A stretch of DNA of 64,000 bases from Planctomycetota bacterium (GTDB lineage Bacteria; Planctomycetota; UBA8742; UBA2392), in the NCBI GenBank assembly GCA_015075515.1, contig JABTUE010000001.1, forward strand, positions 1 through 64,000, in the 5' to 3' direction. Under the pieces are notes generated by a model. It searched no databases, was not told where the DNA came from, and saw only the letters and a program-made list of their open reading frames with translations. The position numbers were made by a program, and so were the translations under genes. How positions within the stretch are numbered: the first letter of the stretch is position 1; every line of letters begins with the position of its first letter. This document shows, piece by piece, positions 17,588 to 26,403 of the stretch.

Positions 17588-18907
17588 ATGACCGGTTCCG
17601 CGCGCAGGCGTGTTCGCCCGATTGCCCTGGCCGTGGCGCTGGTGCTGGCGGCGGCGCTGGCGCTGTGGGCCCACACCCGCGACCGCGCGGGGCCGGGGGC
17701 CGATGCCGAAGCCCCGCCGCTGCACCCGCTGTTGCGCGCCGGGCCGGTGGTCGGCTGGGTCGAGGACGGCCGCGCCTGGCTGTGGGTCCAGACCACGCGG
17801 CCGGCCAGGGTCGAGATCGCGCTGGATGAACACAACGTCCAGTCCGCCAGCACCGACGCCGCGGGCGACCACATTGCGGTGCTGGAGTTTTCGGCGCTGG
17901 CGCCGGGACGGCACAGCCTGGCGCTGCGGCTGGATGGTGAACCGGTGGGGCTGGCGCCCGGCGCCGGGTTTGTCGTGCCCGACGCCACGGCGGCGGATTT
18001 CGCGTTCACGTTCGGGTCGTGTCTGTGGGTCAACGACGGCGCGCACGGCCCCGGCGGCGATTTTGAACTGCTGGACGCCCTGGCCGCCGAAAAGGCCGAT
18101 TTCATGCTCTGGCTGGGCGACAACGTGTACCTGCGCGACGGCGACTGGAACAGCGAAGGTGCCATGCGCGCGCGCTACAGCCACACACGGGCGTTTCACC
18201 GGCTGCGCGGGCTGATGGCCTCGCGCGCCAACTTTGCGATCTGGGACGACCACGACTACGGCCCCAACGACAGCGGGGCGGAGTTTGCGCTGGCGGGCCA
18301 GGCGCGGCGCGTGATGAACGACTACTGGCCGGGGCCGGACGGGCACGCGGGCTTTGCCTGGCGCGACTGCGAGTTTTTCCTGCTCGACGGCCGGTCGTTC
18401 CGGCGCCCGCCGCACACGCTGCTGGGCGCGGAGCAACTGCAATGGCTGGCCGACGCGCTGGCCCAGAGCCGCGCCACGTTCAAGTTCGTGGCCTGCGGCA
18501 CGCAGGTTCTGAACCCCGTCAACACCAAGGAGCCGTTTCCGGCCGCTGAACTGGCGGCCGTCACCGACGCGATCGCGCGGCGGCGCGTCGGCGGCGTGGT
18601 GTTTCTCAGCGGCGACCGGCACTTTGCCGAACTGTTGCGCGTGCAGCCGGCGGGCTGCTACCCGCTGTTTGAATTTACCTCAAGCCCGCTGTCGTCGCCC
18701 AACAACCCGCCGGCGCCAGGCAGCCCCGAACACGACAACCCCGCGCGTGTCAGGGGCACACTGGTGCCCGACCGGCGCAACTACGGCAGGATCGCCGTAA
18801 GCGGCCCGCCCGGCGCGCGGGTTCTGGAACTGACCTGCCACGACAAGACCGGCGCCGTGCTGTGGTCCCACCGGCTGACCCGGGGCGAACTGGCCCCGCG
18901 CGAATGA
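17588..18907 (+). CDS. PhoD-like alkaline phosphatase, membrane-anchored or exported
   Basis: PhoD-type metallophosphatases hydrolyse phosphomono- or diesters outside the cytoplasm. The 439-residue protein has an N-terminal hydrophobic anchor or signal (residues 10-26), an immunoglobulin-like N-terminal domain and a metallophosphatase domain. Metal-binding blocks are visible: FTFGSC, MLWLGDNVYL, FAIWDDHDYGPND and VVFLSGDRHFAEL. These match PhoD in order. An upstream in-frame start at 17552 is possible. A fragment similar to its GDN block is repeated in the pseudogene at 18954-19361. Confidence 0.87.
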   Translation: MTGSARRRVRPIALAVALVLAAALALWAHTRDRAGPGADAEAPPLHPLLRAGPVVGWVEDGRAWLWVQTTRPARVEIALDEHNVQSASTDAAGDHIAVLEFSALAPGRHSLALRLDGEPVGLAPGAGFVVPDATAADFAFTFGSCLWVNDGAHGPGGDFELLDALAAEKADFMLWLGDNVYLRDGDWNSEGAMRARYSHTRAFHRLRGLMASRANFAIWDDHDYGPNDSGAEFALAGQARRVMNDYWPGPDGHAGFAWRDCEFFLLDGRSFRRPPHTLLGAEQLQWLADALAQSRATFKFVACGTQVLNPVNTKEPFPAAELAAVTDAIARRRVGGVVFLSGDRHFAELLRVQPAGCYPLFEFTSSPLSSPNNPPAPGSPEHDNPARVRGTLVPDRRNYGRIAVSGPPGARVLELTCHDKTGAVLWSHRLTRGELAPRE

Positions 18908-18953
18908 ATTACAGGACACTCGCGCGGCCAAAGTTCGGCGCCGCCCCGCGCCG

Positions 18954-19361
18954 ATGCAGGGCGGAGAACAGGTCATGAATCGTGTCATGTTTTTTTCTGG
19001 CCACCGCGGCGGCGTTTCTTCTGGGTGGCGTGTACGGACGGCTGGAGCGCAACGTGGAACCGGCGCCGCGCGTTCCGGGGGCTGTTCTTGCGGCGGCCGG
19101 GATCGCGGCCGCCGCGGAAGACGGCACGCTGCTCCCGGCGGCGACCTTGAACTACTGGATGCCTTGGCCGCCGAACGGGCCGATTTCATGCTCTGGCTGG
19201 GCGACAACGTGCACCTGCTGTATGATCTGGGCACCGAGGGCCGCCACGTCGCGGAGAAAGCGGGCGCCAAGCTTACCGCCGCCGAGGCCGTCAACACTCA
19301 TCCCGCATTCATCAAGATGCTAGTGGATGGCGTCGAATTGAAGTTAGTAGGGAGCGTGTAG
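18954..19361 (+). pseudogene. Broken fragment copy of a PhoD-like phosphatase
   Basis: The end of this region reads GDLELLDALAAERADFMLWL, then GDNVHL. This nearly repeats residues of the intact PhoD-like protein just upstream, with high DNA similarity (about 19138-19215 against 18058-18135). The N-terminal signal-like sequence CFFLATAAAFLLGGVYG lies in a different frame, and the break sits at a run of seven T near 18988. The C-terminal part after the repeat is unrelated to PhoD. It is probably a truncated, frameshifted paralogue that marks the edge of the lower-GC island. Confidence 0.65.
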
Positions 19362-19465
19362 AAACAACGCCCGGTGGCTGCATCCTTTGCGAAAGTTGTC
19401 CCCATTTGTCGCCTTCCGGTCGGCGCGCTGTACCATTGACGGACAAACGCTTGCCGGGAACAGGA

Positions 19466-20353
19466 ATGCCCACCACAACTACTCACTTGCCCGTATTGCC
19501 CAAGACCAACTTTCGGGAAACCTGCATCGGGCGAAATGCAAGGCTGCTCAATGCGGACGCGTTTGAGGTTCTCAAAGAAATCCGAGAGGAATCCGTTGAC
19601 CTCATTTTCGCTGACCCACCTTACAACCTTTCTAACGATGGGTTTACGTGCCAAGCGGGGCGGGCGGTTTCGGTCAACAAGGGGAAATGGGACAAGAGCC
19701 AGGGAGTCGCAAAAGATTTCGAGTTTCATATGGCCTGGCTGGAGGCGTGTCGTCGCGTTTTGAAGCCTAACGGAACGATTTGGGTCTCAGGCACATACCA
19801 CAGCATTTACGCGTGCGGATTTGCGATGCAGCTGCTTGGGTATCACATCTTGAACGATATCTGCTGGTTCAAGCCGAATGCGAGCCCCAATCTTTCGTGC
19901 CGGTTTTTTACTGCTAGTCACGAAACACTCATCTGGGCCAGAAAGAGCAAGGCCGGCAAACATCTCTTCAACTACGAGGCGATGCGCCAAGGCACGTTCC
20001 GGGGCGATTTTCTCAAGAAAGCCGGGAAGCAGATGCGCTCCGTTTGGGCAATCTTGACCCCAGCGAAAGCTGAAAAAACCTTCGGGAAACACCCGACGCA
20101 AAAATCACTGGCTCTCTTGGATCGCGTTGTCCGCGCGTCTTCCGACGAATCTTCGATTGTCCTAGATCCCTTTATGGGCGGTGGCACGACGGGCGTAGCA
20201 GCGGTTGCTCTTGGGAGGCGGTTCATCGGTATCGAGCGGGAGCGCACATTTTTTGAACTGGCTGAGAAGCGCATTTTGGCTGCGGCAAGTCCAAGTAAGG
20301 GCTCCCTGTTCGCAAATGAACTGTCGGCGAGACACATGCATGAAGAAGAGTGA
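19466..20353 (+). CDS. DNA adenine N6-methyltransferase, beta class (type II modification)
   Basis: The protein has the catalytic motif DPPYNLSNDGF near residue 49, followed much later by the SAM-binding motif DPFMGGGTTG. This motif order defines beta-class amino-methyltransferases. The segment PNLSCRFFTASHETLIWARK resembles the DpnA/HinfI/YhdJ-like group. The start MPTTTTHLP at 19466 was preferred, though an earlier in-frame start exists at 19406. It overlaps the following restriction endonuclease gene by 14 bases. The local G+C content is visibly lower than in the flanks, consistent with horizontal transfer. A GATC target is plausible from the partner enzyme family but not proven. Confidence 0.88.
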   Translation: MPTTTTHLPVLPKTNFRETCIGRNARLLNADAFEVLKEIREESVDLIFADPPYNLSNDGFTCQAGRAVSVNKGKWDKSQGVAKDFEFHMAWLEACRRVLKPNGTIWVSGTYHSIYACGFAMQLLGYHILNDICWFKPNASPNLSCRFFTASHETLIWARKSKAGKHLFNYEAMRQGTFRGDFLKKAGKQMRSVWAILTPAKAEKTFGKHPTQKSLALLDRVVRASSDESSIVLDPFMGGGTTGVAAVALGRRFIGIERERTFFELAEKRILAAASPSKGSLFANELSARHMHEEE

Positions 20354-20972
20354 AGCCATGCCGCTGCTGCAACAACTTGTCGGCCAGGACCTACGTCCGT
20401 TGGCAGAAAGGTACTGCGTTACGGTTTGGAAGAACGACAAGCTCAACAAAGGATGGGCTGGCCACGTCATCGAACGTCACTTGGGATTGCAGCTGAACTC
20501 GTCGCAAGCACCGAACCTGGGCTCCTGGGAACTGAAGGTCGTTCCCCTCAAAAGATTACGAAACGGCCGGATCGCCTTGAAGGAGACTATGGCTATCACA
20601 ATGATAGATCCGGTGCATGTGGCACAGACTCCCTTCGAGAAGAGCCACTTGCTGACAAAGCTGGAGCGCTTGGTGCTGGGCGCTCGAATGTTTGAGTCGC
20701 GCCAAGAAACCAGCGCTTGCCTAGTCAGTATCGGCGAGTTTCGACTAGCCGACCCTGCTATTCGTAAACAGGTGCGCCAAGACTATGAGACCATTCGCGC
20801 TACAATTATCAAGCAAGGGTTTGACGCGCTCACCGGCAGGATGGGCATCTACATTCAACCACGAACCAAGGGGCGGGGTCATGGTAGTACCAGCCGAGCG
20901 TTCTACGCGCGCAAGAACTTTGTCGCGATCGCGCTTGGTCTAAATAATGAAGTAACTTCCGACGAAGAATAG
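20340..20972 (+). CDS. MutH/Sau3AI-like type II restriction endonuclease
   Basis: This 210-residue protein matches the MutH/Sau3AI fold by pattern: GWAGHVIERHLGL followed by GSWELKVVPLK, the E-x-K catalytic core of PD-(D/E)xK nucleases, then KETMAITMIDP. MutH and Sau3AI recognise GATC. MvaI/BcnI enzymes share the fold but recognise other sites. Because the gene overlaps a beta-class adenine methyltransferase, a restriction-modification role is far more likely than mismatch repair. Two starts are possible, 20340 and 20358, each with a purine-rich upstream site. Composition is lower in G+C than the chromosome around it. Confidence 0.82.
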   Translation: MKKSEAMPLLQQLVGQDLRPLAERYCVTVWKNDKLNKGWAGHVIERHLGLQLNSSQAPNLGSWELKVVPLKRLRNGRIALKETMAITMIDPVHVAQTPFEKSHLLTKLERLVLGARMFESRQETSACLVSIGEFRLADPAIRKQVRQDYETIRATIIKQGFDALTGRMGIYIQPRTKGRGHGSTSRAFYARKNFVAIALGLNNEVTSDEE

Positions 20973-21350
20973 CCTTGGCACGATGCTCAATGTCAAGCGT
21001 CCTTCACCATGACTGACGACTGACAGGCTTTCCTCGACGCACTGCACGGAAGGCACGCCCCCCCCCCCCCCAAAGCCGCGCTGATCGAATTGAGCTTGGC
21101 CGGGGGCAGGCGGCGGCGATGCAGGGCGTATTTGTGATTCTGTGCAGTGCCGTGATTCATTGCGTTGTTGCCTTTCGCGGCGGCGCAAACTTGGATATCG
21201 CGCAAATCATAGTTGGTGCGCAGCTGTTTGCCGCCGCCGCGCCGGTTGAGCATCCGGAGCGCGAACACCCCGACAGCAGCCTGGCCGATGACGCCGCACG
21301 GGCGGCGGGTTATTGGCGGCGCCGGCGCGCGGATCTGTTCGGGGCCCGGG
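20973..21350. other. Intergenic region with C14 tract and gene remnants
   Basis: No intact gene is supported here. A run of 14 C lies at 21058-21071. Short coding-like pieces surround it, for example FLDALHGRHAPPPP with AALIELSLAGG in one frame and DIAQIIVGAQLFAAAAPVEH in another from 21180. They are separated by stops and frame changes, so decayed genes are likely. The region closes the restriction-modification island. Confidence 0.5.
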
Positions 21351-23183
21351 TCAGCCTTCCAGACTGATGTCGGCGTCAACACCCTCGCCGCCCTCTGCTT
21401 CGTCGGCGCCGAGGCATGTCAGCCTGAAGCCGCCTTCCGTGCGGGTGTAGGCCAGATACTTGCCGCCGAAGGGGTCATAGGGCAGCACACCCAGCGGCAG
21501 ATAGGGCAGCACCCAGAAGAACTCCTGCGGGTATTCGCCGTAGTCGGCCCTGAAACGCTTCAGCGCCGCGGCCACGGCCTCGACCCGCCGCCGGGCTTCG
21601 TTCCACAGGGCCTGGTCGGCCGGCGGTTCTTCCCAGGTCATGTCGGGGCCGGGCTTGCCGGCTTCGTAGTCGGCGCGGGTCTGGGCCCTGCCCAGCTTCT
21701 GCTGGGCCTGCCTGAACAGGCCCAGAAAATGCTCGCGGCTGGCACCGGTCTTGTGGCCGTGAAAGGCGTCGTCATGCACCAGCCAGGCGTCTTCCCAGCG
21801 GCGGACGTGCTTGCGGTGCGGGTTGAGCAGATAAAAACCCGGGCTGATGCGAAACGGCAGGCCCTCGGGCGGAATCGGCACGATGTCGCCCTGGCGCCAG
21901 TAGGCAAAGTCGGTGAACACCTGTTCCATGTCGGCCAGCGCAAGGCCGGTGTGCGGCACAAAGTTGCCGTGTTCGTCCACGGGCGAGTGCGGGCGGATCG
22001 GAATCTCGCGCCGCACGCAATGGCCGATCAGCACCACCAGGTTGGCGTTGCAGTATTCGACAAACCCGGGGTCGGTAAAGAGCTCCGCCTGCACACGGTC
22101 GCACTGGCCGCAGCGTTCGTAGCCCAGATACAGCAGGATCGGCACATTGCGCGCGGCGGCTTCTTCGTAGGCGTTCCAGGTGTCGGCCAGAACGCGCAGG
22201 GCGGGTCCTGGGGTTTCCACGGCGCGCAGCACTTCGGGCCCGCGCACTACCACGCGAAAGCCCACGCTGCCGTCCATGGCGTCCATGTTCTGGCCGCAGC
22301 GGCAGACGCAGCGCAGGTTCCACCAGTTGGGGCTGACCCAGGCCCCGCCCTTGAGCATCGTGGGCAGGTTGCGCGGGGTGGCGTCGGCGGGGTCAAAGTT
22401 GCCCCACCAGGCGCGCTCGTACACGTTGCCGGCCATGTTCAGGCAGCCATAGGGCGAGGCGCCTTCAGGGTGGCTGTTCACAGGCACGGTGCGGCGCGGC
22501 CCGGACAGGTAGCTGTTGGCCCGGTGCGCCGTGGGCATGTCATAGCCCCAGGGAAACAGCAGGCCGTCGGGCCCGCCGGCGGCTTTCTCCCATTCGTCGT
22601 CGGTGGGCAGGTCGCCGCCGACCCATTTGGCATAGGCCAGCGCGAGGTGGCCGCTGACGCCCACGGCGGGAAAATCCGCAAAGCCCGGCTGCACGCGCGG
22701 GCTGCCGTCGTCAAGGTTCAGGCCCCAGGGGTGGGTCACGGCCCAGGGGGTTCTGCCGTCGGGGGCAAATACGGCGTTGTCGCGGTAGACGGCGCCGGGC
22801 TGGTCCAGCAGGAACCTGCACACCTGCCGGTTGGTAATTTCGTGCTTGTCCATCAGAAAGGCCGGCAGGTGGCGCGCGGCGCCGGCTTCGTTGAAGGGCG
22901 GGCGAAAGTCGTACTCGCGCTTGATGAAGTGCCCGGCCGGAACCAGCACGCAGACGGCGTCGTCGGCGCGGCGCAGCTCCAGATAGCCCAGGTGATTGCG
23001 GCCCAGTCGGGTGTAGGCAATGCCGTTGATTTCGACCGGCTGGTTGAAAAACGTCCGGTCCGCGTCGGTTCGGCCGCGGGCGGCAAAGCGCGCAGGGTCG
23101 CCGGACTCAGCGCGGTCAGGCGCCGGCGGCGAAGCCGAGCACGCCGCCAGCACGCACAGCAGCAGGATCGCCGGTCGTTTCAT
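21351..23183 (-). CDS. Three-domain lipoprotein: FGE/SUMF1-like, thioredoxin-like and GspG-like domains
   Basis: The 610-residue protein starts with a signal peptide and lipobox (LAAC at 12-15). Residues about 85-320 match the formylglycine-generating enzyme/sulfatase-modifying fold (MDKHEITNRQVCRFL, LPTDDEWEKAA, FPWGYDMP, NMAGNVYERAW, LKGGAWVSPNWW, GFRV). A thioredoxin-like domain follows with the motif CGQC. The last 80 residues match the type II secretion pseudopilin GspG core (GEYPQ, DPFGGKYLAY, LGADEAEGGEGVDADIS) without its N-terminal methylation helix. Such a combination is unusual. Whether the FGE domain is catalytic is unclear, because many relatives only bind ligands. It is 9 bases from the PgpH-like gene upstream. 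Confidence 0.82.
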   Translation of the reverse strand: MKRPAILLLCVLAACSASPPAPDRAESGDPARFAARGRTDADRTFFNQPVEINGIAYTRLGRNHLGYLELRRADDAVCVLVPAGHFIKREYDFRPPFNEAGAARHLPAFLMDKHEITNRQVCRFLLDQPGAVYRDNAVFAPDGRTPWAVTHPWGLNLDDGSPRVQPGFADFPAVGVSGHLALAYAKWVGGDLPTDDEWEKAAGGPDGLLFPWGYDMPTAHRANSYLSGPRRTVPVNSHPEGASPYGCLNMAGNVYERAWWGNFDPADATPRNLPTMLKGGAWVSPNWWNLRCVCRCGQNMDAMDGSVGFRVVVRGPEVLRAVETPGPALRVLADTWNAYEEAAARNVPILLYLGYERCGQCDRVQAELFTDPGFVEYCNANLVVLIGHCVRREIPIRPHSPVDEHGNFVPHTGLALADMEQVFTDFAYWRQGDIVPIPPEGLPFRISPGFYLLNPHRKHVRRWEDAWLVHDDAFHGHKTGASREHFLGLFRQAQQKLGRAQTRADYEAGKPGPDMTWEEPPADQALWNEARRRVEAVAAALKRFRADYGEYPQEFFWVLPYLPLGVLPYDPFGGKYLAYTRTEGGFRLTCLGADEAEGGEGVDADISLEG

Positions 23184-23192
23184 GGCACGGGT

Positions 23193-24842
23193 TTACTGGG
23201 TCAGGATCCGCTCGCGGCGCTTGGCCAGTTCGCTGCGGTATTTTTCGCGCGCCTCGATGGCCTGTTTGCGCTTGAGCTTGTCGGGGTCGTCGGGGTACTT
23301 GACGCGGTGGTGGTACATGCTGGCCAGACTCTTGACCATGGTGTCTTCCACAATGCGCAGCTCGCGCATGGTGATGCCGCATTCGTCAAACTGGCCGTCC
23401 AGCAGTTTGCCGGTGATGCTGGCGTGCACCATTTCGCGGATGTCGTCGGGGTGGTTCACGCCGCCGGCAAACTTGCTGCGCGCCGTGGCCTCGACCTGGT
23501 CGGCAATGGCGGCAATCGCGCTTTCGCGGCTCTGGGGTTTGGGGCCGGGGTAGCGGAACTGGCCCTCTTCGATGCGTTCGCCCTCGATCGCGTTTTCCTT
23601 GGCCTTGTAATAGAAGTACTTGATCACGCTGGTGCCGTGGTGGCCGGTGATGAAGTCTTCCATGACCGGCGGCAGTTTGGCCTTGCGGGCCATCAGCACG
23701 CCGTCGGAAACGTGGCTGAGGATGATCAGGGCGCTCATCATGGGGCTGAGGCGGTCGTGCAGCAGCTTGGATTCGGGTTCGTTTTCGGTGAAGAATTCGG
23801 GTCGCACCATCTTGCCCAGGTCGTGAAACTTGACGCCGACCTCGCCCAGCAGGGCGTTGGCGCCGATCGCTTCGCAGGCGCGTTTGGTGAACATGGCGAC
23901 GTTCTGGGTGTGCTGCCAGGTGCCGGGGGCGCGCTGCTGCATGAGTGTGATCAGGGGGTGGTCGCCCTCCAGCAGCTCGATCAGGCGCAGGTCGGTGGTG
24001 ATGTTGAAGACGCGCTCGAACACAGGCAGCAGAAAGGTGCTGAACACACCCACGGCGGCGCCAATCACCAGCGCGCCGGCCATCCACAGCAGCAGTTCCA
24101 GCGGCGAGGTGCCGGTTTCCACCAGCCAGAGCCGGCGCGCGCCCAGCAGGTACAGCGCCGCAAGCTGCACCGCCACGGCAACGCCGCCCACCACGCCCAC
24201 CAGCGCCAGACGGTAGCGCGAGCGCAGGTTGCGCGTGAACAGCACGGCCGTAAGCGACCCCAACGCGGCGACCACCAGCCGTACCGGCTGAAACGCGTCG
24301 GCGGCCAAAAGCACCAGCCCCGCGGCGCACGAGTTGATCATCAGGGCGTCAAAGGCAAAACGCTGGTCGAACACCACGGCATAGGCAATGCCCGACAGCA
24401 GCAGCAGCCCGAACACAAAGGCCGGCGTCACGGTGTCGGTGGTGACGGTGCCGGCGGCCAGCGAAGCACTGAGAAACTCCTGGGCGTGCGCGGCGCCGGC
24501 CACGGCCACGGTGTGCACCACACCCATCGTCAACAGCACGCTGGCGCCGAAAAACATCTGCTTGCGGCGTTCGCGCAGCAGTTCGGGGCGGAAACGCATC
24601 AGGTACACGCCGTACAGCGCCGTGCCGCCCAGCACCAGCAGGGCCTTGCCGATCACCGACAGCGGTTTCAGTTCACGAAACGGAACCAGCAGCACCGTGA
24701 CCGCCAGCGCGGCAAACACGGCCGCCCCGGCCAGGCGCGGGGTCCAGGTTGCCCAGTCCACGCGCGACTTGGCGCGTTCGGCCTCGCCCAGCCGCTGCTG
24801 GATTACCTGGTACTTCTGTTCTTGCAGTTCCGTCAGGGCCAT
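23193..24842 (-). CDS. pgpH: PgpH-type membrane HD phosphodiesterase (probable c-di-AMP hydrolase)
   Basis: PgpH proteins hydrolyse cyclic di-AMP with a cytoplasmic HD domain behind a seven-helix membrane domain. The 549-residue protein starts at MALTELQEQ and has multiple hydrophobic helices up to about residue 290. An HD domain follows with PGTWQHTQNVAMF, KFHDLGKM, TGHHGTS and ADQVEA, matching the family order. It lacks the large extracellular domain found at the N-terminus of classical PgpH (about 700 residues), having only one helix and a coiled N-terminal segment. The gene is co-directional with the three-domain lipoprotein gene downstream. Confidence 0.8.
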   Translation of the reverse strand: MALTELQEQKYQVIQQRLGEAERAKSRVDWATWTPRLAGAAVFAALAVTVLLVPFRELKPLSVIGKALLVLGGTALYGVYLMRFRPELLRERRKQMFFGASVLLTMGVVHTVAVAGAAHAQEFLSASLAAGTVTTDTVTPAFVFGLLLLSGIAYAVVFDQRFAFDALMINSCAAGLVLLAADAFQPVRLVVAALGSLTAVLFTRNLRSRYRLALVGVVGGVAVAVQLAALYLLGARRLWLVETGTSPLELLLWMAGALVIGAAVGVFSTFLLPVFERVFNITTDLRLIELLEGDHPLITLMQQRAPGTWQHTQNVAMFTKRACEAIGANALLGEVGVKFHDLGKMVRPEFFTENEPESKLLHDRLSPMMSALIILSHVSDGVLMARKAKLPPVMEDFITGHHGTSVIKYFYYKAKENAIEGERIEEGQFRYPGPKPQSRESAIAAIADQVEATARSKFAGGVNHPDDIREMVHASITGKLLDGQFDECGITMRELRIVEDTMVKSLASMYHHRVKYPDDPDKLKRKQAIEAREKYRSELAKRRERILTQ

Positions 24843-24919
24843 GCAGCCCCGCAGTATACCACCGCGTGGCAACGGGGCGGGGATTATCGCCGGGCAATCC
24901 CGCCGCAAGTTAGTGCGGG

Positions 24920-26338
24920 CTATTCGCCCGCGCGCTTGCCCAGGTTGGGCGGGCGCGGCCCGGCGTTGTCATCGGCGTCCTTGACGCCGCGCGCGGGCAG
25001 CTCGCGCGCCGTCACGGAAACCGTGCCCATGTCGTTGTGCATGTCGGGGCGGACCACGCATCCGATCTGTCCCGTGGTTTCAAAGAACGCGCCCGCAAGC
25101 TGCACGGTCACGGTCTCGACCGGCGCGTTGACAAACAGCGTCGCGCCGTTGCCGTCCACGCGCGCCGAGGCCTGCCGGATGCGCCTGCCTGCGGCGTCAA
25201 AGAACGACGCGGTCACCACCTGGCCGGCGGTGGTCCGGCCGGGGCAGTGCAGGGTGACTTTCAGGCTGGTGGCCAGCTTCATGCTGATGTCGGCGCCCAG
25301 CGGAAAATCCAGCCCGGCGGCCACCACCGCGCGCGCCACGTCATTGGGGGGCAGATAACCGTCGTGGGAAGCGTAAACCATGTACGTGCCCGGCAGCAGC
25401 CCCGTAATGCGGAACTCGCCGCGGGCGTCGGTTTCAAACCAGCGGCCGTGGCCGCCGCCCTGCGCCATAGACGGGAGCCGCGACGAGCCGCTGCGTTCGG
25501 CTTCGACCATCATGGCGCGCACCCGCGCCCCGGCCAGGGCCAGGCCGGTCGCGTCCACCACCCGGCCGGTGATCGCGCCGGTGGCAGGCAGGGCCAGGCG
25601 CACGCCTTCTTTGGTTTCGTCGGGGTTCAGTGAAAACTCGACGCCTTCGCCTATGCTGTGGCCGGCGTCGCGGGCATTGAGCGTAAACTTGATCGCGCGC
25701 ACGTCGCGCGGAAAGCCCTGGCTGTAGTTGACCACAAAATTGCCCAGAGAGTCGCTCTTGGCCATGGCCGGGCCGGGAGCCCAGGGGGCGCGCCGGCGAC
25801 GGGCGTCGTTTTCAGCCCGTTCTTCCACCCAGGTTACGGCAACCGCCACCAATACGTCCGCGCCCGCCACACCCGTGCCCGCGTGGTCCACCACACTGCC
25901 GCGGATCGTGGCCTTGAAGGTGAAAGCCGGGGCGGGCTGGATGACTTCTTCGCCGGGGTCGTTGACCACTTCGGCCAGTTGGGCGGCCAGCTCGCGCAGC
26001 TTTTCAATTTCTTCGGGCGACGGGTCGCGGTCCTTCAGTTTCTTGATTTCGGTGACCAGGTCCTCGGGCGCGGGGGAAGCCGGCGCGGGGGCCGGTGGTT
26101 TGGCCGCCGGCGCGGGCTGGGGTTTGTCGGCTGGCCGGATCACTTCGGGATCGGGCAGCGGCAACGGCGCGGGTTTGGCCGGCGCGTCGGTTTCGGGCGC
26201 CAGATGCACCGCGCCGGTTTGAGGCCGGGGTGCCGGCGCGTTGTGCGGCGAGGCCGAATCCATCACCCAGAAACCCAGCGCGCCACCGGTCAGAAACAAC
26301 AGCACGATCAAGGCAAGAAACAGCGGTCTCATGCGCAT
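24920..26338 (-). CDS. Exported protein with carboxypeptidase-regulatory-like domains
   Basis: The ATG at 26338 has GGAG six bases upstream. The 472-residue product has an N-terminal signal or anchor (about residues 3-24), a long Pro/Ala-rich linker, a charged helix, and two or more beta-sandwich domains of the carboxypeptidase regulatory-like type, recognisable by GRVVDATGLALAGARV and FRITGLLPGTYMVYASHDGY. Such domains occur in many surface and secreted proteins and probably mediate binding rather than catalysis. It follows the sigma-like regulator gene on the same strand after 65 bases. Confidence 0.7.
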   Translation of the reverse strand: MRMRPLFLALIVLLFLTGGALGFWVMDSASPHNAPAPRPQTGAVHLAPETDAPAKPAPLPLPDPEVIRPADKPQPAPAAKPPAPAPASPAPEDLVTEIKKLKDRDPSPEEIEKLRELAAQLAEVVNDPGEEVIQPAPAFTFKATIRGSVVDHAGTGVAGADVLVAVAVTWVEERAENDARRRRAPWAPGPAMAKSDSLGNFVVNYSQGFPRDVRAIKFTLNARDAGHSIGEGVEFSLNPDETKEGVRLALPATGAITGRVVDATGLALAGARVRAMMVEAERSGSSRLPSMAQGGGHGRWFETDARGEFRITGLLPGTYMVYASHDGYLPPNDVARAVVAAGLDFPLGADISMKLATSLKVTLHCPGRTTAGQVVTASFFDAAGRRIRQASARVDGNGATLFVNAPVETVTVQLAGAFFETTGQIGCVVRPDMHNDMGTVSVTARELPARGVKDADDNAGPRPPNLGKRAGE

Positions 26339-26403
26339 GCCTGTCTCCGGAAACGCACCTGGGCCAAGGTAAGACGCAAGGGCGCCGTGCCGGTTCCGCG
26401 ATT

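Noticed and set aside
20340..20972. Assignment of the MutH-fold protein to mismatch repair.
   Set aside because: It overlaps a DNA methyltransferase gene in a lower-GC island and has no mutS or mutL nearby. Restriction is the simpler role.
21009..21120. A second possible selenoprotein: ATG at 21009, in-frame TGA at 21021, then coding-like sequence across the C14 tract.
   Set aside because: The residue position has no cysteine-type redox context, no hairpin follows at the right distance, and the frame soon ends. A decayed gene fits better.
21213..25358. A 1381-codon open frame on the plus strand.
   Set aside because: It runs antisense through the FGE-like lipoprotein and PgpH genes, is His/Gln/Ala/Gly-rich, has no domain, and is a common artefact of GC-rich codon bias.
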